DNA of 64,000 bases from Lepas anatifera (lineage: Eukaryota; Arthropoda; Thecostraca; Lepadidae): assembly GCA_034440635.1 (NCBI GenBank), contig JAOTON010001698.1:372001-436000 (forward strand), written 5' to 3'. The position numbers and the translations under genes were made by a program. Of this stretch, positions 48,058-60,008 are shown piece after piece. A model generated the notes under the pieces. That model made no database searches. It saw nothing but the letters and a program-made list of their open reading frames with translations, and was not told the DNA's origin. The first letter of the stretch is position 1, and each line of letters begins with the position of its first letter.

Positions 48058-51000
48058 CCAGCCAGTACCATGGCATTGCATGATGCTCTCATTTCACACG
48101 CAGTCAGTTGTCAGCGCTAAGAGCTCGTTCGTGGACGAAACGGGACACGGTGTAGTCAAAGTCCGTAAGACTGGTTGCTGGTGTGGTGGTATGAAGTACT
48201 TAGCCTTTTTATTTATTATTGTGGTGGTAACATACATAAGCGTCGCCACTGGAAAAAGGTGAGGGGGCCAGCCAAACTTCAACCTGATGCTGACAGCAAA
48301 CTTTCTACGTTAGTACCAAAAACTTTTCGAGTTTGGGCTCTTCGTTGCCTTCCGCAGCGCCTGGTTAAACAAATTTCCGGTTTTCTCCCATTTTGACTGA
48401 TATCAGGGATTTTTGATGAAAAAGTTGCGGGGAGGGTAATTGATGATAACGAAAGTGTTCTGCTTATGTGGATAAAATCATTTGATGACTGCGTGGGGTT
48501 GAAAGGGCACCCTTGGGTTCCTATTAGATGGGCAGTGTGCTAAAACAATTAGTCTTGAACAGTGATATGTCACTTTTTCTGCGGGTTTATGACTACCGCT
48601 ATGGGTCGTTTTAGCCTTAAATCTGGTTTTGTGGTGTTTATTTGGCTATTTTAGTGGAAATACAAATTTGCCACTCTTTTGCCCTTTTTCTAACTTGGTT
48701 TGACCTTTCCGCTGAAAAAACTGACATCCTTGGACAAAAATTTAGAAACATTTTTTAACACTAACGCGTTTAAGTCTTATTAAAACCCCTCAAAACGGGG
48801 TCTTGCTCCCCTGAAGACACTATAATGGCTAGCACGAGAAATGCCCCCCTCACTGACTTTTCCTTAAAAAATGCCCTGGTAATATGTGGTTTAGATGGTG
48901 CAGTGTTGGCACATCGCTGTTCTTACCCGAGTTCTTGCCCGAAAAGAAAATATTGCCGAAATTTGTTCGGGATCATTCGGCATCTGGATAATCTCTCACT
49001 CAATCGTCACACAAACAGGCAGGGCCCCCTCCCCCCTCCAAGGTAAGCCTCAAAGTGGTTCCGGCCAGCAAACCCCACATTTTAAGTTTTCTAATCGAGC
49101 AATGTTAAACCAGCCGCAGCTTTGCACTTCCGTAATGCTCTTGTTTTTGTCGCAGCGTCGACACCAGACGGCGCGCGGCGACATGCTAAAACACTACTGT
49201 TGATTGAAAAACAAGAGCGAAATGAATGACAAATCAGATAAGATTGAACAACTCGGTACTACACGCTGACGAAAATGTACAGCTGGGGTGTTTTATTGCA
49301 AATGTTTCTTGACTAAAATGACAGCGAAAACACGCCAGGTGCCTGTTTGGCACCGAAATATCGGGTGAGTGATGACAACGGCGCGGTTGTTATTTTCACC
49401 TAGTTCAGGCAGCTTCTTACAAACACGTGTTTGCAACCAGTAATTATTTGTCATCATAATACCAATAAAACAGCCAGTGCATTTACACATCCTTGAATCG
49501 AAGCCAAGGCTCTCCAGGTGCGGGCTGCAGTACTGTATAATCAGAAACTCTTAAGCTTGACATGCGCAATGAAGGGATCCTAAAGTGACCGTTCTCTACA
49601 TGTTTCTTTCCGAGGTAGCCAGAGAACTGTTCAAAGTCGGGAATCGTAACTGTGGCTGTTTCGAGAGAATTGATTAGTTGTTGATTGGTGGAGAGAATTA
49701 AAATCATTGGCTATTTTTTCGACTGTTTTATTCAAAGTCAGACGAATGTTTTGAGATCGCCACCGTCGCGTCAGCTCCCTGCGTTGGCGATCCAGTGGTA
49801 CCGGTATCATTCCATATAAACGGGATGACTTTTGTAAGTTGCATTACATGAAACTCAAGGTTAGGGTCAAGGTCACATGTTATACGGCATTCTCAAGGCT
49901 GTTGACCCCTTCGTCTAGATGACATCACCAAGTATGACGTATACTATTTTAGGGCGTCATAGTTACGTCATACTTATCAGTATACAGCAAACAGAGATGT
50001 AAATAAACTCAGAAGAAGCGTGCTTGCATAAAACCTCTCGGAAGAAGATGAAGAGATAATCCAGGATGGGGTCATAGGGTCGGGGTAGGACTTGGACTTA
50101 ATAGTTCACAGCATGTGCGAAATATTTCTGTAACACTTTCAAAACTGTGCACAAAGAAAATAGAACTAAAGATTAAGCATAATCTTGATGAAATGTACCT
50201 GGAACAATCCCCTTTTCTCTCTTTTCTTCTCTTTGTTTTTTAATACAAGCAGCGCTTAGCCCCTGTTCTTAATTTCCTACTTGTTTTCCTGCGATGCCAC
50301 TTGCGTCATCTAGAGCTGAATGATTAATCTCTTCTGGGACTGGCGGCAGCATTGAATTGCAGTTATGAAGCTGGATACGGCTTCAGAATGGAACATATTA
50401 GAACATATGGAAGTTGAATCATCTTGCATCTATAACTTGTATATTTGGAGGTGAAAACGTAATAAGGTTGAAAATAGCAGACTTGCCTCTGCCTGGCTCT
50501 TCATGCCCGTTTTTCCCGTTGCAAACTGTCTCGAGAGGTAATTCGACCCTACCCGATAGCGGGAGTGTTTGCATTAGCTGCAGAGCTATTTTTGGAAGGT
50601 CAGCATTGTCATATACCTCAATGTAAAAGAAAACAAAATTTAACATGTTTCCCGGAAATGGCCGCTGCTTCACATTATAGTTTCAAATATCTGATACATA
50701 CCTAAGTTTAGTGGCTATATTAACTATATTATTAGCTATATGTATAAATGAAAATGTTAAAAGTGATTCAAGAAGTCCCCGCTTCCCCTACTTATTTGAA
50801 TAACTCATTAAATTATGTCTGTCATTGTCAAAACAAGCTTCAGGATAACATATTGCCATCGATTTCAGGGGCGTCTTAGCTTCACACGTGCGCTGAAATG
50901 AAAGATAAAAAAGCGATAATTGGAGGTCACCTAACCATCTTAATAGGCCGTAAAGTGTGTCTTACAACTCTTTCATCAAGGCAAAAATTAGACGAGTAAT

Positions 51001-52241
51001 TTATGCTCTCTATCGCCGCTTGGCTCAGGTTTTTTCTCTTATAACGTACGAATGGAGGCAAACAATGGGCAAAATATGGAAATACCAAAACTTCAGTTCT
51101 AAGGAATTAGAGTCAAGTATCCTGTGCACTATTTTATTGTAAGAAATTTTCATAAATTATGCATAGTAACTAGAAAAATGGGAAAATTTTATGGGGAAGT
51201 TAAGAATACTTGTTAAATTTTAATTCTTAATTGAAACTTTTATTAGGCCCTATCACTATTTTCTGAATTTCTTAGAAGCGTTAAACTTGATGATTTTGCG
51301 TCCCTCTTAACAGACGCTCCCCTATACTGAACAAGACCTTAAAATTGAATGTGTCAATTCATTTCAAAAGAAAGATATTTCAAACAATTTGTTCTAGTTA
51401 ACAAAAAATATTATGTTTCTAACTTGACCTATCACGTTTTTAATTAGGCAAGCATTCACTGAGCCAAACGACGTTTGGATTACAATTATTCTGTTGGTTT
51501 GGTACGATTAAGTTTTCAAAAGTGCTCATTTAAGGAGCTACGGAATTTTTCTTAAAACATGCTTAAATTGAAAGGAGCCTTGCTCTTTGCTTCAACCGCA
51601 AGATCAAAGCGCATGATTAGTTGAAGGTGTCATTGTGACCAAAAGGCTGAGGTGGGGAGACCATCGGCCATGTTGGGGCTGATAACAGAATATTTCGCGT
51701 TTTTTTAAATAACCCCTCGAGAAACAAAACCTTTAAGATTTTCGGGTCATTGCTATCTTTTACTCCCACTTCCAGCCCAACCGATTGGTTCGTCGCCAGT
51801 TCAGGCTTGAATGAAGAAAACTAAGACCCAGTAGCAGGAGTCCTTCTGGTCCCTCTGGGAACAATGCCTGTTCCTGTACAATTTCAAATGAAACACGAAC
51901 ACCTATGTCTCAACGCCATGAGATATTAACACTGATTGCCTGACTTCTAAAGCTTATATCAGTGTTATAAGTTGGACGTGACTAAGTAATTTTTTACATC
52001 CTCAATCTTGCTATTTTTGTGGGCAGTGATGTGCCATTACTATATGCTGCAGATGCTTTCCTCGGTAGTTGCATTACGTATACTTTAAATATCAACTCCA
52101 CCTGCAGCCGTCTGTGTCAGCCACGCAGGCCGGTGCAGTCTCAGGTTGCTGGTTTGGCTGCCTCATTTATCTAATTAGCACATCGGAAAAATGTAATTTG
52201 ACCACCAAGCCACATTCTGGCACTGCATTCAATAACAGCCG
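48058..52241. other. Non-coding stretch
   Basis: No gene, RNA or element boundary supported. Open frames are short and without motifs. A minus-strand frame at 50419-50673 (84 codons) reads like protein but has no recognisable family. Confidence 0.45.
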
Positions 52242-52512
52242 TTCCCCGCTGAGTTCGCTATTATATTGATACTGCCTCCGATTACAGGTCCTAGCTTCCC
52301 CGCTGAGTTCGCTATTATATTGATACTGCCTCCTATTACAGATCCTAGCTTCCCCGCTGAGTTCGCTATTATATTGATACTGCCTCCGATTACAGATCCT
52401 AGCTTCCCCGCTGAGTTCGCTATTATATTGATACTGCCTCCGATTACAGATCCTAGCTTCCCCGCTGAGTTCGCTATTATATTGATACTGCCTTCGATTA
52501 CAGATCCTAGCT
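52242..52512. repeat. Minisatellite, 54-bp unit, 5 copies
   Basis: TTCCCCGCTGAGTTCGC recurs at 52242, 52296, 52350 and onward every 54 bases, with only 1-2 changes per unit. Because 54 is a multiple of three, both strands show an 18-residue repeat in translation. There is no start or flank that supports a real protein. Confidence 0.95.
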
Positions 52513-54769
52513 CAAAGTCTGAGCTTTTCGGAACGCTGTTGTATTCTATTGTCAATCAAAAGGCCCTGTATATTAAGTCATTAAGTCACGAAACTATATT
52601 GAAAACAGCTTAAAACTTCCATAGACTTAAATATATCCTCCAGTGTGGGTCTGTGTGGTACGATGTCTATGGATCTGGCAACCCTGTCGTTACCTAGCAT
52701 ATCTATTTGGAGTGGGCCCCAAATTAGGTCCAATTCTTTCGCATGTACGCCGTAATGGTCGGAAGTTTCGTTGAATTATTTAGCTCCGTGACAGCAGTGT
52801 CTGTAGCATGAGCGTGAAGTTTGAAGCGAGAGGTGGCCGTGTCGTCACCGCCGGGAACGACGTGGGTGCGTGCGACATCGCAAGCACGCGAGTGGAACGG
52901 TGGCACTTCAGAGCATGACGCGCCACACAGCAGTTATCAGACAGAGCAGAATATTACATTAGCCCAGTCCCTGTTTTAAAACGCTCCTCATCCAGATATA
53001 CAGCGATACGGCGTGTAGCCCTAATGAAATACTTGGAACTTGCAGAGTTTGGACGGAAATAAAGAAAAAAGTTGCTATCTGCGCTCAGGGAATAGTACCG
53101 CTATCATAAGCCTTCTAAATAATTTCAACCCCCTGGTAATGACTGCTGAATGATCGATGAAACACCCAAATTGAGTGCAGCCCTCTGTAAATAATGGAAG
53201 GAGCTCAACAAGTAGCGCCATTTAGCAAAGTACTATCACTCTGGTGTTGAATCACAAGGCATATGGAATCAAAACGAAGCGTCAGGAGGAATGAAACTAG
53301 TATATTTAGTGTTGCAAGACATATTTGTCTAAATTTTGTTTACGTTTTTGCGCGCATGTTTTATTTGAAAATCGAGAGCCATGTAGTGATTAAAAGCATT
53401 GGCTAATACAAGCTCGAGTGCCTATTTTTAAAGCATGCTTCACTGAATAGAACTTGAAGTTGGAATCACATAGCATGGAAAGCCTGAATCCCTTCATGCG
53501 TATTGGAATTGTTTATCACCATGACCCGAAAGCTGTTCCCCAGTTAAGTTAGAGCCAAATGAAATCTGCTTTGGAAACATCGGGGGATCCTTATTTCCAG
53601 CTCAATGTCCGTGTACCACCGTTTCAGCCGTCAAAAATCAATATAATCACACTGTCACGTATTGTTCTAAGCTGAGACACCGCCTCAAAATCCAGAAAGA
53701 AATATAAGGGGCAAAAAAGGAGCTGGAGTGGATCAAAACCAGAGTGATACTGTACAGCTCTAAGTAACACCCTCTTGGCTCGTGTGTACCAATGACATTT
53801 TTTGGTTTTGAGAAAAATGATCCCCCTCCTTCCTTGAAATATACATACTCTATTGTAGTCGAGCCACGTTTCAAGAACGTGTGCAAAGGTGAACGAGCCC
53901 AACCGACCTGACTGCCACCACGCCAGCGCACACTGGCCCCGGGGTGCTCATCTGCCAGGTCCGATCACCTGGCCTGGAAACTGCAGCTTTACATAGAACA
54001 TTAACACCATGGAAACGCTTCGGGTAGTCTTATGACAAGTGACAGCGGAACCGCACAGTCTAATCCCCTGTAATTTCTCCAGCATAATACTTACGGGACC
54101 GATTTCATTTAAAATCAATGTAAAACAGTCATCTCACACTGTTGATATTCTTGCATGGTAGAATTCTGAGTTTTCAGAGAAGCGAGACGCTTCTGTCCGA
54201 CTTCAGGGGCTGAGTATGCGGCCCCACCCAGTCTAAATCGGGCAGAGCGCCCACTCCGGCTAGCGTGCAGTGCTGAAACACAATGCAAACACGCACAATG
54301 CAGCCACGTTTCGGGGATCAGTTCAACATTTGGAGCAAATGTGTATAGACATTGCTGAAGTCTAGGAGGCACTCTTTTCCTCTGCATTTATATGGCCTCG
54401 TGCATGGCTTCTGCTGCTCCCAGTAAAAGTTTTTCTATGGCCAGGAGAAATTACTATGGACTGGGAATTTTTCCAGCATCGACTTCTCAAGAACTAGAAA
54501 CACAGTGTGTTCACATAGTTTTCCTTGTGATTACGGAACCTTCTTAATTCTAGATAAAATTGTGTTCTGGTTTTATAAGTATTTTCATATTTGCCTTTAA
54601 CTGATGGCTGTCGTTTCATTTACAGGCGGTGTTCCATTTTTATTTGGGTCTATGCTTGTCCCATTCGTGTTGAAAAATCAGCCTCAATTCTGATACTGAA
54701 TGAAAGCCGTCAGAACTGTAAAATTTCACGACTCTACATCTTTGGAAGGGTATGGCTGACCACACTTGT
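52513..54769. other. Non-coding stretch
   Basis: Nothing recognisable. Short frames near 53624-53931 and 54115-54387 on the minus strand lack motifs. Confidence 0.45.
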
Positions 54770-56856
54770 TGAGTCGCAATACAGTGTCAGAGTCAACTCA
54801 GCGTCGACTCAAGTTTTGCTTGAATCAGAATTGATTCGAATCATTTCCAGATTTGGATTGAGTCAGAGTCGACTCAAATACTCGACCAGTTGAGTCGAGT
54901 TAGAATCGGAGTCAGCCTCGAAGCTGCGAGTCGAAGTTTAGTCGGCTCAACACTCTATTTTCCTAACATATGTGATCACATGGCTAACATTTTAGACATT
55001 TTCACAAACACTTTTGAAGGATTTCATATTGTTATTTGGTAATGACAGGTAATTCATTATTTTCATATCTACACTAGAGCCATGCCGTGATCAGTCGTTA
55101 ACAAACATGAATTATGTAAAATAATGTTTCAAAAGCACTCACATTCATTAGTTATTTTCTGTTTAATCTTAGCAATAGCATGCAAAACAATACAGAAAAA
55201 TGTGTGATTTGGCACAAAATCAGACTTTTTGAACTTTGAGGGTGCACACCATCAAAACCCTAAGCCCATTCTAATGCAATAATTCACTCTTAGGAAGATA
55301 CATCTCCACTTTCTATTTTCTTCCTTCGTTTGACTAGAAATGCTAAAAAAGTAATATCAGCACCAGATAGAGGCCACTAAAATTCTTATTTTGCAGGTAG
55401 GCCTAAAAATGGGTCAAAAGGGAAACTAAAAGCTTCAATTAACTGCTCATTTCAAAGTAAAATCTCAATCTTGAATTGCCGTGGTTTTCGGACATCCCCT
55501 GGTAAATAATAAATACTGTCTATATACGGAAAATAAATTTCAGTCCTTTCTATGGTATTGCCTAAGTAATTTCAAACAGTGAAACTGACAGAAAAATATA
55601 CATCAATTCTCTCGCTCATAACAACCAGCCCTCTTCAAATTTATGATGATGATTATTATTATTTACCGCCACTAACACAGACCCCGTGCGCACCAAGCCC
55701 GTCACAAAACCATCATGGTGCGAAACAAAATATCAGTGATTAAGGTTTTTGTAGCCTGAGGGCAAGATCATTTTACCATAGACCTGCAGAACTGTCTTAG
55801 GTTTAAGTCACGTGACTTCTAACATTTTATCCATCGTCATATTTTGTGATATCTGAGGTTAGGTTCCTACTGTCTTTAATGTTCGCCATCTGCAGTGTCT
55901 ACTACAGCTTTTTCGGGAGGATATGACGAGTGTTTTTTAGGTGCTGCACAGGGCCAGTGCGCAGCGAAGTATTTATTTATAAGCTAAATTCGTGACAGGA
56001 TTGTTCAGAATGTACTGAGGCAGGAATTGCCTCTCAAAATGTGATCTGTTTGAAAAGTTTTTAAGTGCTGCGGCGAGGAGCATGATGATGAGTTAAGATG
56101 TTCCCTGGCCTCTCCCTCGAATCCGGAAATGTAAAAAACACTGAAGATTAAACTATAGGATTTTGGTATATATTTCAATCATATTTCTTAGTTATTGCTG
56201 GGTCTTACCAGCGAAAGGTCTTACCTTTCGCTGGTAAAATATGGGTCTTACCTTTCGCTGGTAAGACCCAGCAATAACTAAGAAATATGATTGAAATATA
56301 TACCAAAATCCTATAGTTTAATCTTCAGTGTTTTTTACATTTCCGGATTCGAGGGGAGAGGCCAGGGAACATCTTAACTGATCTGTTTGAATATTGATCC
56401 CTATTTTTTGCATTTGAAACGTCACTTATTGCTTCTATTATGACTTTGCTCATGAAAGACATGCCTTCAAAATAAAAGGCCCTCAGGCCTTTTCTCTTAC
56501 TCACCTGTTCGCGTTTAGCATCTTTATTCATTCCTATGCAGAAATGATTTCTGTCCTGCAGTGCATTGCAAGTGGCATATTCTTAAAGAGAGTGTGCGGT
56601 TAGTAAATACTCAATGCTGTGAATAGATGTACTGTAATTTGCATATTATTGAAGGAAATATGCATTTTGTGTGTGAACACTTTGCCACCATTCTGAGTCA
56701 GAGTCGACTCCGACTCAATGCTCACCTGAATCGGAGTTGAGTCGACTCACTTCTGAATTTGGACTGAGTCGAGTCGACTCACCACTTTCAACACTGCGAG
56801 TCGAGTCAGAATCAGAGTCAGCCTTTAAGCTGTGAGTCAGAGTCAAGTCAACTCAA
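54770..56856 (+). repeat. Dispersed repeat copy 2 with GAGTC-rich direct terminal repeats
   Basis: Two GAGTC-rich segments (54770-54950 and 56693-56856) are direct, not inverted, repeats of each other. From ATTTGGA(T/C)TGAGTC onward they align over about 100 bases. Between them is the DNA shared with copy 1 at 21770-25473. Copy 2 has one uninterrupted GGACATCC at 55490-55497 where copy 1 carries the hAT element. A hairpin insertion lies at 56055-56379. No coding frame. The repeat could be an LTR-type non-autonomous element or a chance pairing of two satellites. Confidence 0.7.
56055..56379. mobile_element. 325-bp fold-back hairpin insertion
   Basis: Left arm 56091-56219 and right arm 56250-56380 are inverted repeats of about 130 bases that differ by about one base (CCC versus CCCC). 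The 30-base loop holds an extra copy of the arm tips. The 13-mer TGATCTGTTTGAA lies on both sides (56042-56054 and 56380-56392) as a direct repeat. Copy 1 of the host repeat (25170-25240) has no insertion at the matching point. The left 36 bases include GTGCTGCGGCGAGGAGC, shared with 10441 and 57878. Confidence 0.8.
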
Positions 56857-59800
56857 GAAAATTTAAATCATCAGTCATAGGCAACGGGGGGCACCGGGGC
56901 ACCGTGCCCCTCCCCCCATCTGGACAGACCAGGAGGGCACCACCATTGAAGTTCCCCCTTAAATCAGCAAAGATAGCAAAGAAGCGGCGTTTGGCTCGAA
57001 CTTTCGGGAAAAATATGTCAGTTTGTAGCATTTTTCACAAGCTCTAACAGGAAATCAACTCTGTTGGTTTTCCTCAGATATAATATGTATTGCAACATAG
57101 AATTCTCAAGCTTATTGTGTAGCCTCTCCCATGCCCTATGGTGGACCGGGACGTAACACCGAGAATGATAGGCATTAAAATTTGGCCGTCGTTGAGGAGG
57201 CATGTGATGTGAAGTAAATAACTTTCCGGTGTAAGAATATCGGAGACACCAACTTTAAACTGTTTCTAATTTATAGCTACATCAAAACGGGTAAAGCAAA
57301 ATATTTTTAGAAAAATGTCAGTTTGGACATTAAAGACAATCGGTAATTAGCATGCTGAAATAGACAGATAGTTTCCCAAGACGTTTTGGCTCTTTCTCTT
57401 TTGAGTGGGTATAATTGCTGAATATATTGTCTCAGTTTTTTTCTAGAATCAATTTTCTTTCAAAAATACCTTTCTAGAATAATATATTTTTGCATGAACT
57501 GTTCGTCATTATGAAAATGCTTCCGGTTAATTTAAAATTCCAGGGAACAAAGCCCTTCAAGTGATTTCAAATGAAATGTACCTCCCGTGGAGGATATAAA
57601 CTAATTCATATTTCGGTTATCCAAAACGTCACAGTTGCAGATAAGAAGTGCACGTGAGCGGGAAGCAACGCCTTCCCCGGGGCTTTCTGCCCTCCATCGA
57701 GTGGTGTCCAGGCGGGGCGCGTGGTGGTGACTACTTCTGACTGAATTCCTCCGTAGAAACGTTCACTGCTCCTCAAAACATATGTTTTGGGACTAGTGAG
57801 ATATTAAACAAAGGATATACGGCACAGCTTACAACACTTAAATATATCAGTAATCTTTCCAGATTTTTGTTCGGCGTGCTGAGGCGAGGAGCATGATTAT
57901 AAGTTGACAAGATGTTTAATAACCTGCCTCCTCGAATCCTGTATGCGAAATTGTCAAGTACACTGAGATTATATATTAGCCACAGCTTGACGGGATTTCC
58001 GTCTTTTTACCTTGTTGTCAGTTTCCTTTGTTATTTTTATGAGCGCAAAATGACCTCAGTGGTCGGCTCACCCTTATATGCCAAATATGTTAATGATGAT
58101 GATAATGGAATAAGGTCATTGTTAACCTGCCCCCAACTATTCGTGAAAATTTCTCCCATTTTAGTAAAACTGAGGAAAGGCCTGAAGATACAAGCAGCCA
58201 GAATCCGACGAGTTTTAGATTCGAGAAGTGGGGTTTTCTTGTCAGCAGGAGGTGGTAAATTACTTGGCCCTCTGGCTTTTTACTAGTGGCGACGCTCATG
58301 TATAATATAAGTCCTTCGACCTTTTTGGTTTATTTTAGTTCTCTGTTTTGGTCACTGAGTCTATATTTTTTAACTGTGGTCCGGCCAAACAAATTTTAGC
58401 TGTTGTTATAATGATAGTATCAGGAACTAGCAGTTCCAACCGCCAGACACTGAATTTAGTAAGACATAGGTTTCTGGTATTCTAGTACTTTCTACAACTC
58501 AGTCTTACGGAAGAGGAACCAAAGCAGGCAACAGACGCCTCGGCAGCGGTGTAGGAAAAACAATAGCGAATCACTGACGTTGATCGTTTTTCCCGCTTTA
58601 GCCTCACTACCTGTCAGTAATAGACTGGAATAGCATGTACATTATCATCGCTTAAATCGTTTGCTCTTGGCACTAAGAGCGAAGACGCTAGGCCGCTGTG
58701 ATGTGTAGGTGGTGGATAGCCCTAGACCTCCCAGAAATGATGTTTGTACTTGAAAAGTAGCCTGAGAAAGCTTCCTTGTTAATTTAAAGGAATGGTGATT
58801 AGGTTAAGTTCGCATTCACCGGGCTTGCCGTTCAGGGACACCAGATTCGATAGAGATACCCGAGCCACCCCTTCCCCCAAAAAAAACAGATTCTTTAGCA
58901 CACATCGGAAAACTATGTGCAATTTTATAATGTCACTGTTTTGTCACTGGTTTTAGAGAATAAATAAAAACCTAGGGGTTCCTTGATTCTATCAAATTAT
59001 TCTATGAAACGCTGCTTCCGAAGAGCCATAAAGAGACGGTTGCTATAGTAAGCCTGATTCCGATACTCAAGTTGAAAAAACTGGAGAATGTGTTGGCATT
59101 TCCATTTTCGAGGTCCCAAAGTGTGGACTTGGCTCTGCCGTGCGACGTGCTTGCCCCAGTTATTTCACGCGCGTAAACCTTTGGAACTGAAATACGGTTA
59201 ATATTTATGAGAATTGATGCACTTGCAACTGGTAGGAGACGATCAGTGAGATAACAATCAGGGAATCTAAAATGTTTCTTGGCGATTTCTGTTTTAACCC
59301 GTGAATTATGAGGTCTCCGACATAAGTCATCAGTTTCATTGAATTTTCATCATGTTTGTAGCCGGTTTTATTAATTAATAAGCTCGTGTCGAAATATTCG
59401 TGTCCAGTTGTCATTCTATGGGCATAAAAATACAGGTATGAATACATTTTTGGACTGCCCGTTATTGGCCGAACCAAAGATTGTCTCCGTATTATTTTTC
59501 TGTGGAAATGCGTATTAAAAAATTCTAGCCGCACACAGGGTGTCTTTTGACCCTCTCAGATGACTTAAAACGAAGCAGTTAGAAATCTGCATTCTGCCCA
59601 GCACCTTTTATTAGGCTGTTTCCAACCAAACCTTTTATTAGACATTGCCTGGCACTAAAAATCGGCGAGTAAGCATTTGTCTCTGGATGGTAATGTGTAC
59701 CCATTTTTTAGGTCGAAGTAGGTGAAATTGGGAAAATGTCGTGTCTTTGACGGCAAGATAAAGTGGTCATTTCTGCCAAATTTAACTTTAAGCAAACATT

Positions 59801-60008
59801 TAAGACATTTCCCGCTGATAATATGAACCCCATCGAAGGTGCCCCCCCCTTGGACGAAAACGTTCCGCCGCCACTGTCATCAGCAAGTCTGGTGCTGACA
59901 CTGTCCGTAAAACCTGGCCAAGATAGCTTTCTGAAACCGACAACTACACCCGATGGGGGTATTTTTTCTCCTCTCTATACGACACCAGTGATGAGGTCGT
60001 ACATCTAA
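56857..60008. other. Non-coding, with one copy of the fold-back repeat head at 57878-57990
   Basis: GTGCTGAGGCGAGGAGCATG at about 57878 begins a segment matching 10441-10510 and 56067-56110 (CCTCGAATCCTG follows). G/C runs with GGGGCACCG lie at 56884-56922. A GGTGCCCCCCCC stretch lies at 59839-59850. No gene seen. Confidence 0.45.

Noticed and set aside
48002..48262. Small membrane protein (LFIIVVVTYISVA segment)
   Set aside because: The frame begins inside the hAT terminus and the hydrophobic stretch is A/T-rich chance text.
52229..52613. Two overlapping ~110-codon repeat proteins on opposite strands
   Set aside because: Both are translations of the 54-bp minisatellite, which is a multiple of three.
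56884..59850. A ~3-kb TIR element between the GGGGGCACC end near 56884 and the GGTGCCCCCCCC near 59839
   Set aside because: Only the G/C run is shared; neighbouring bases do not match and no target duplication was found.
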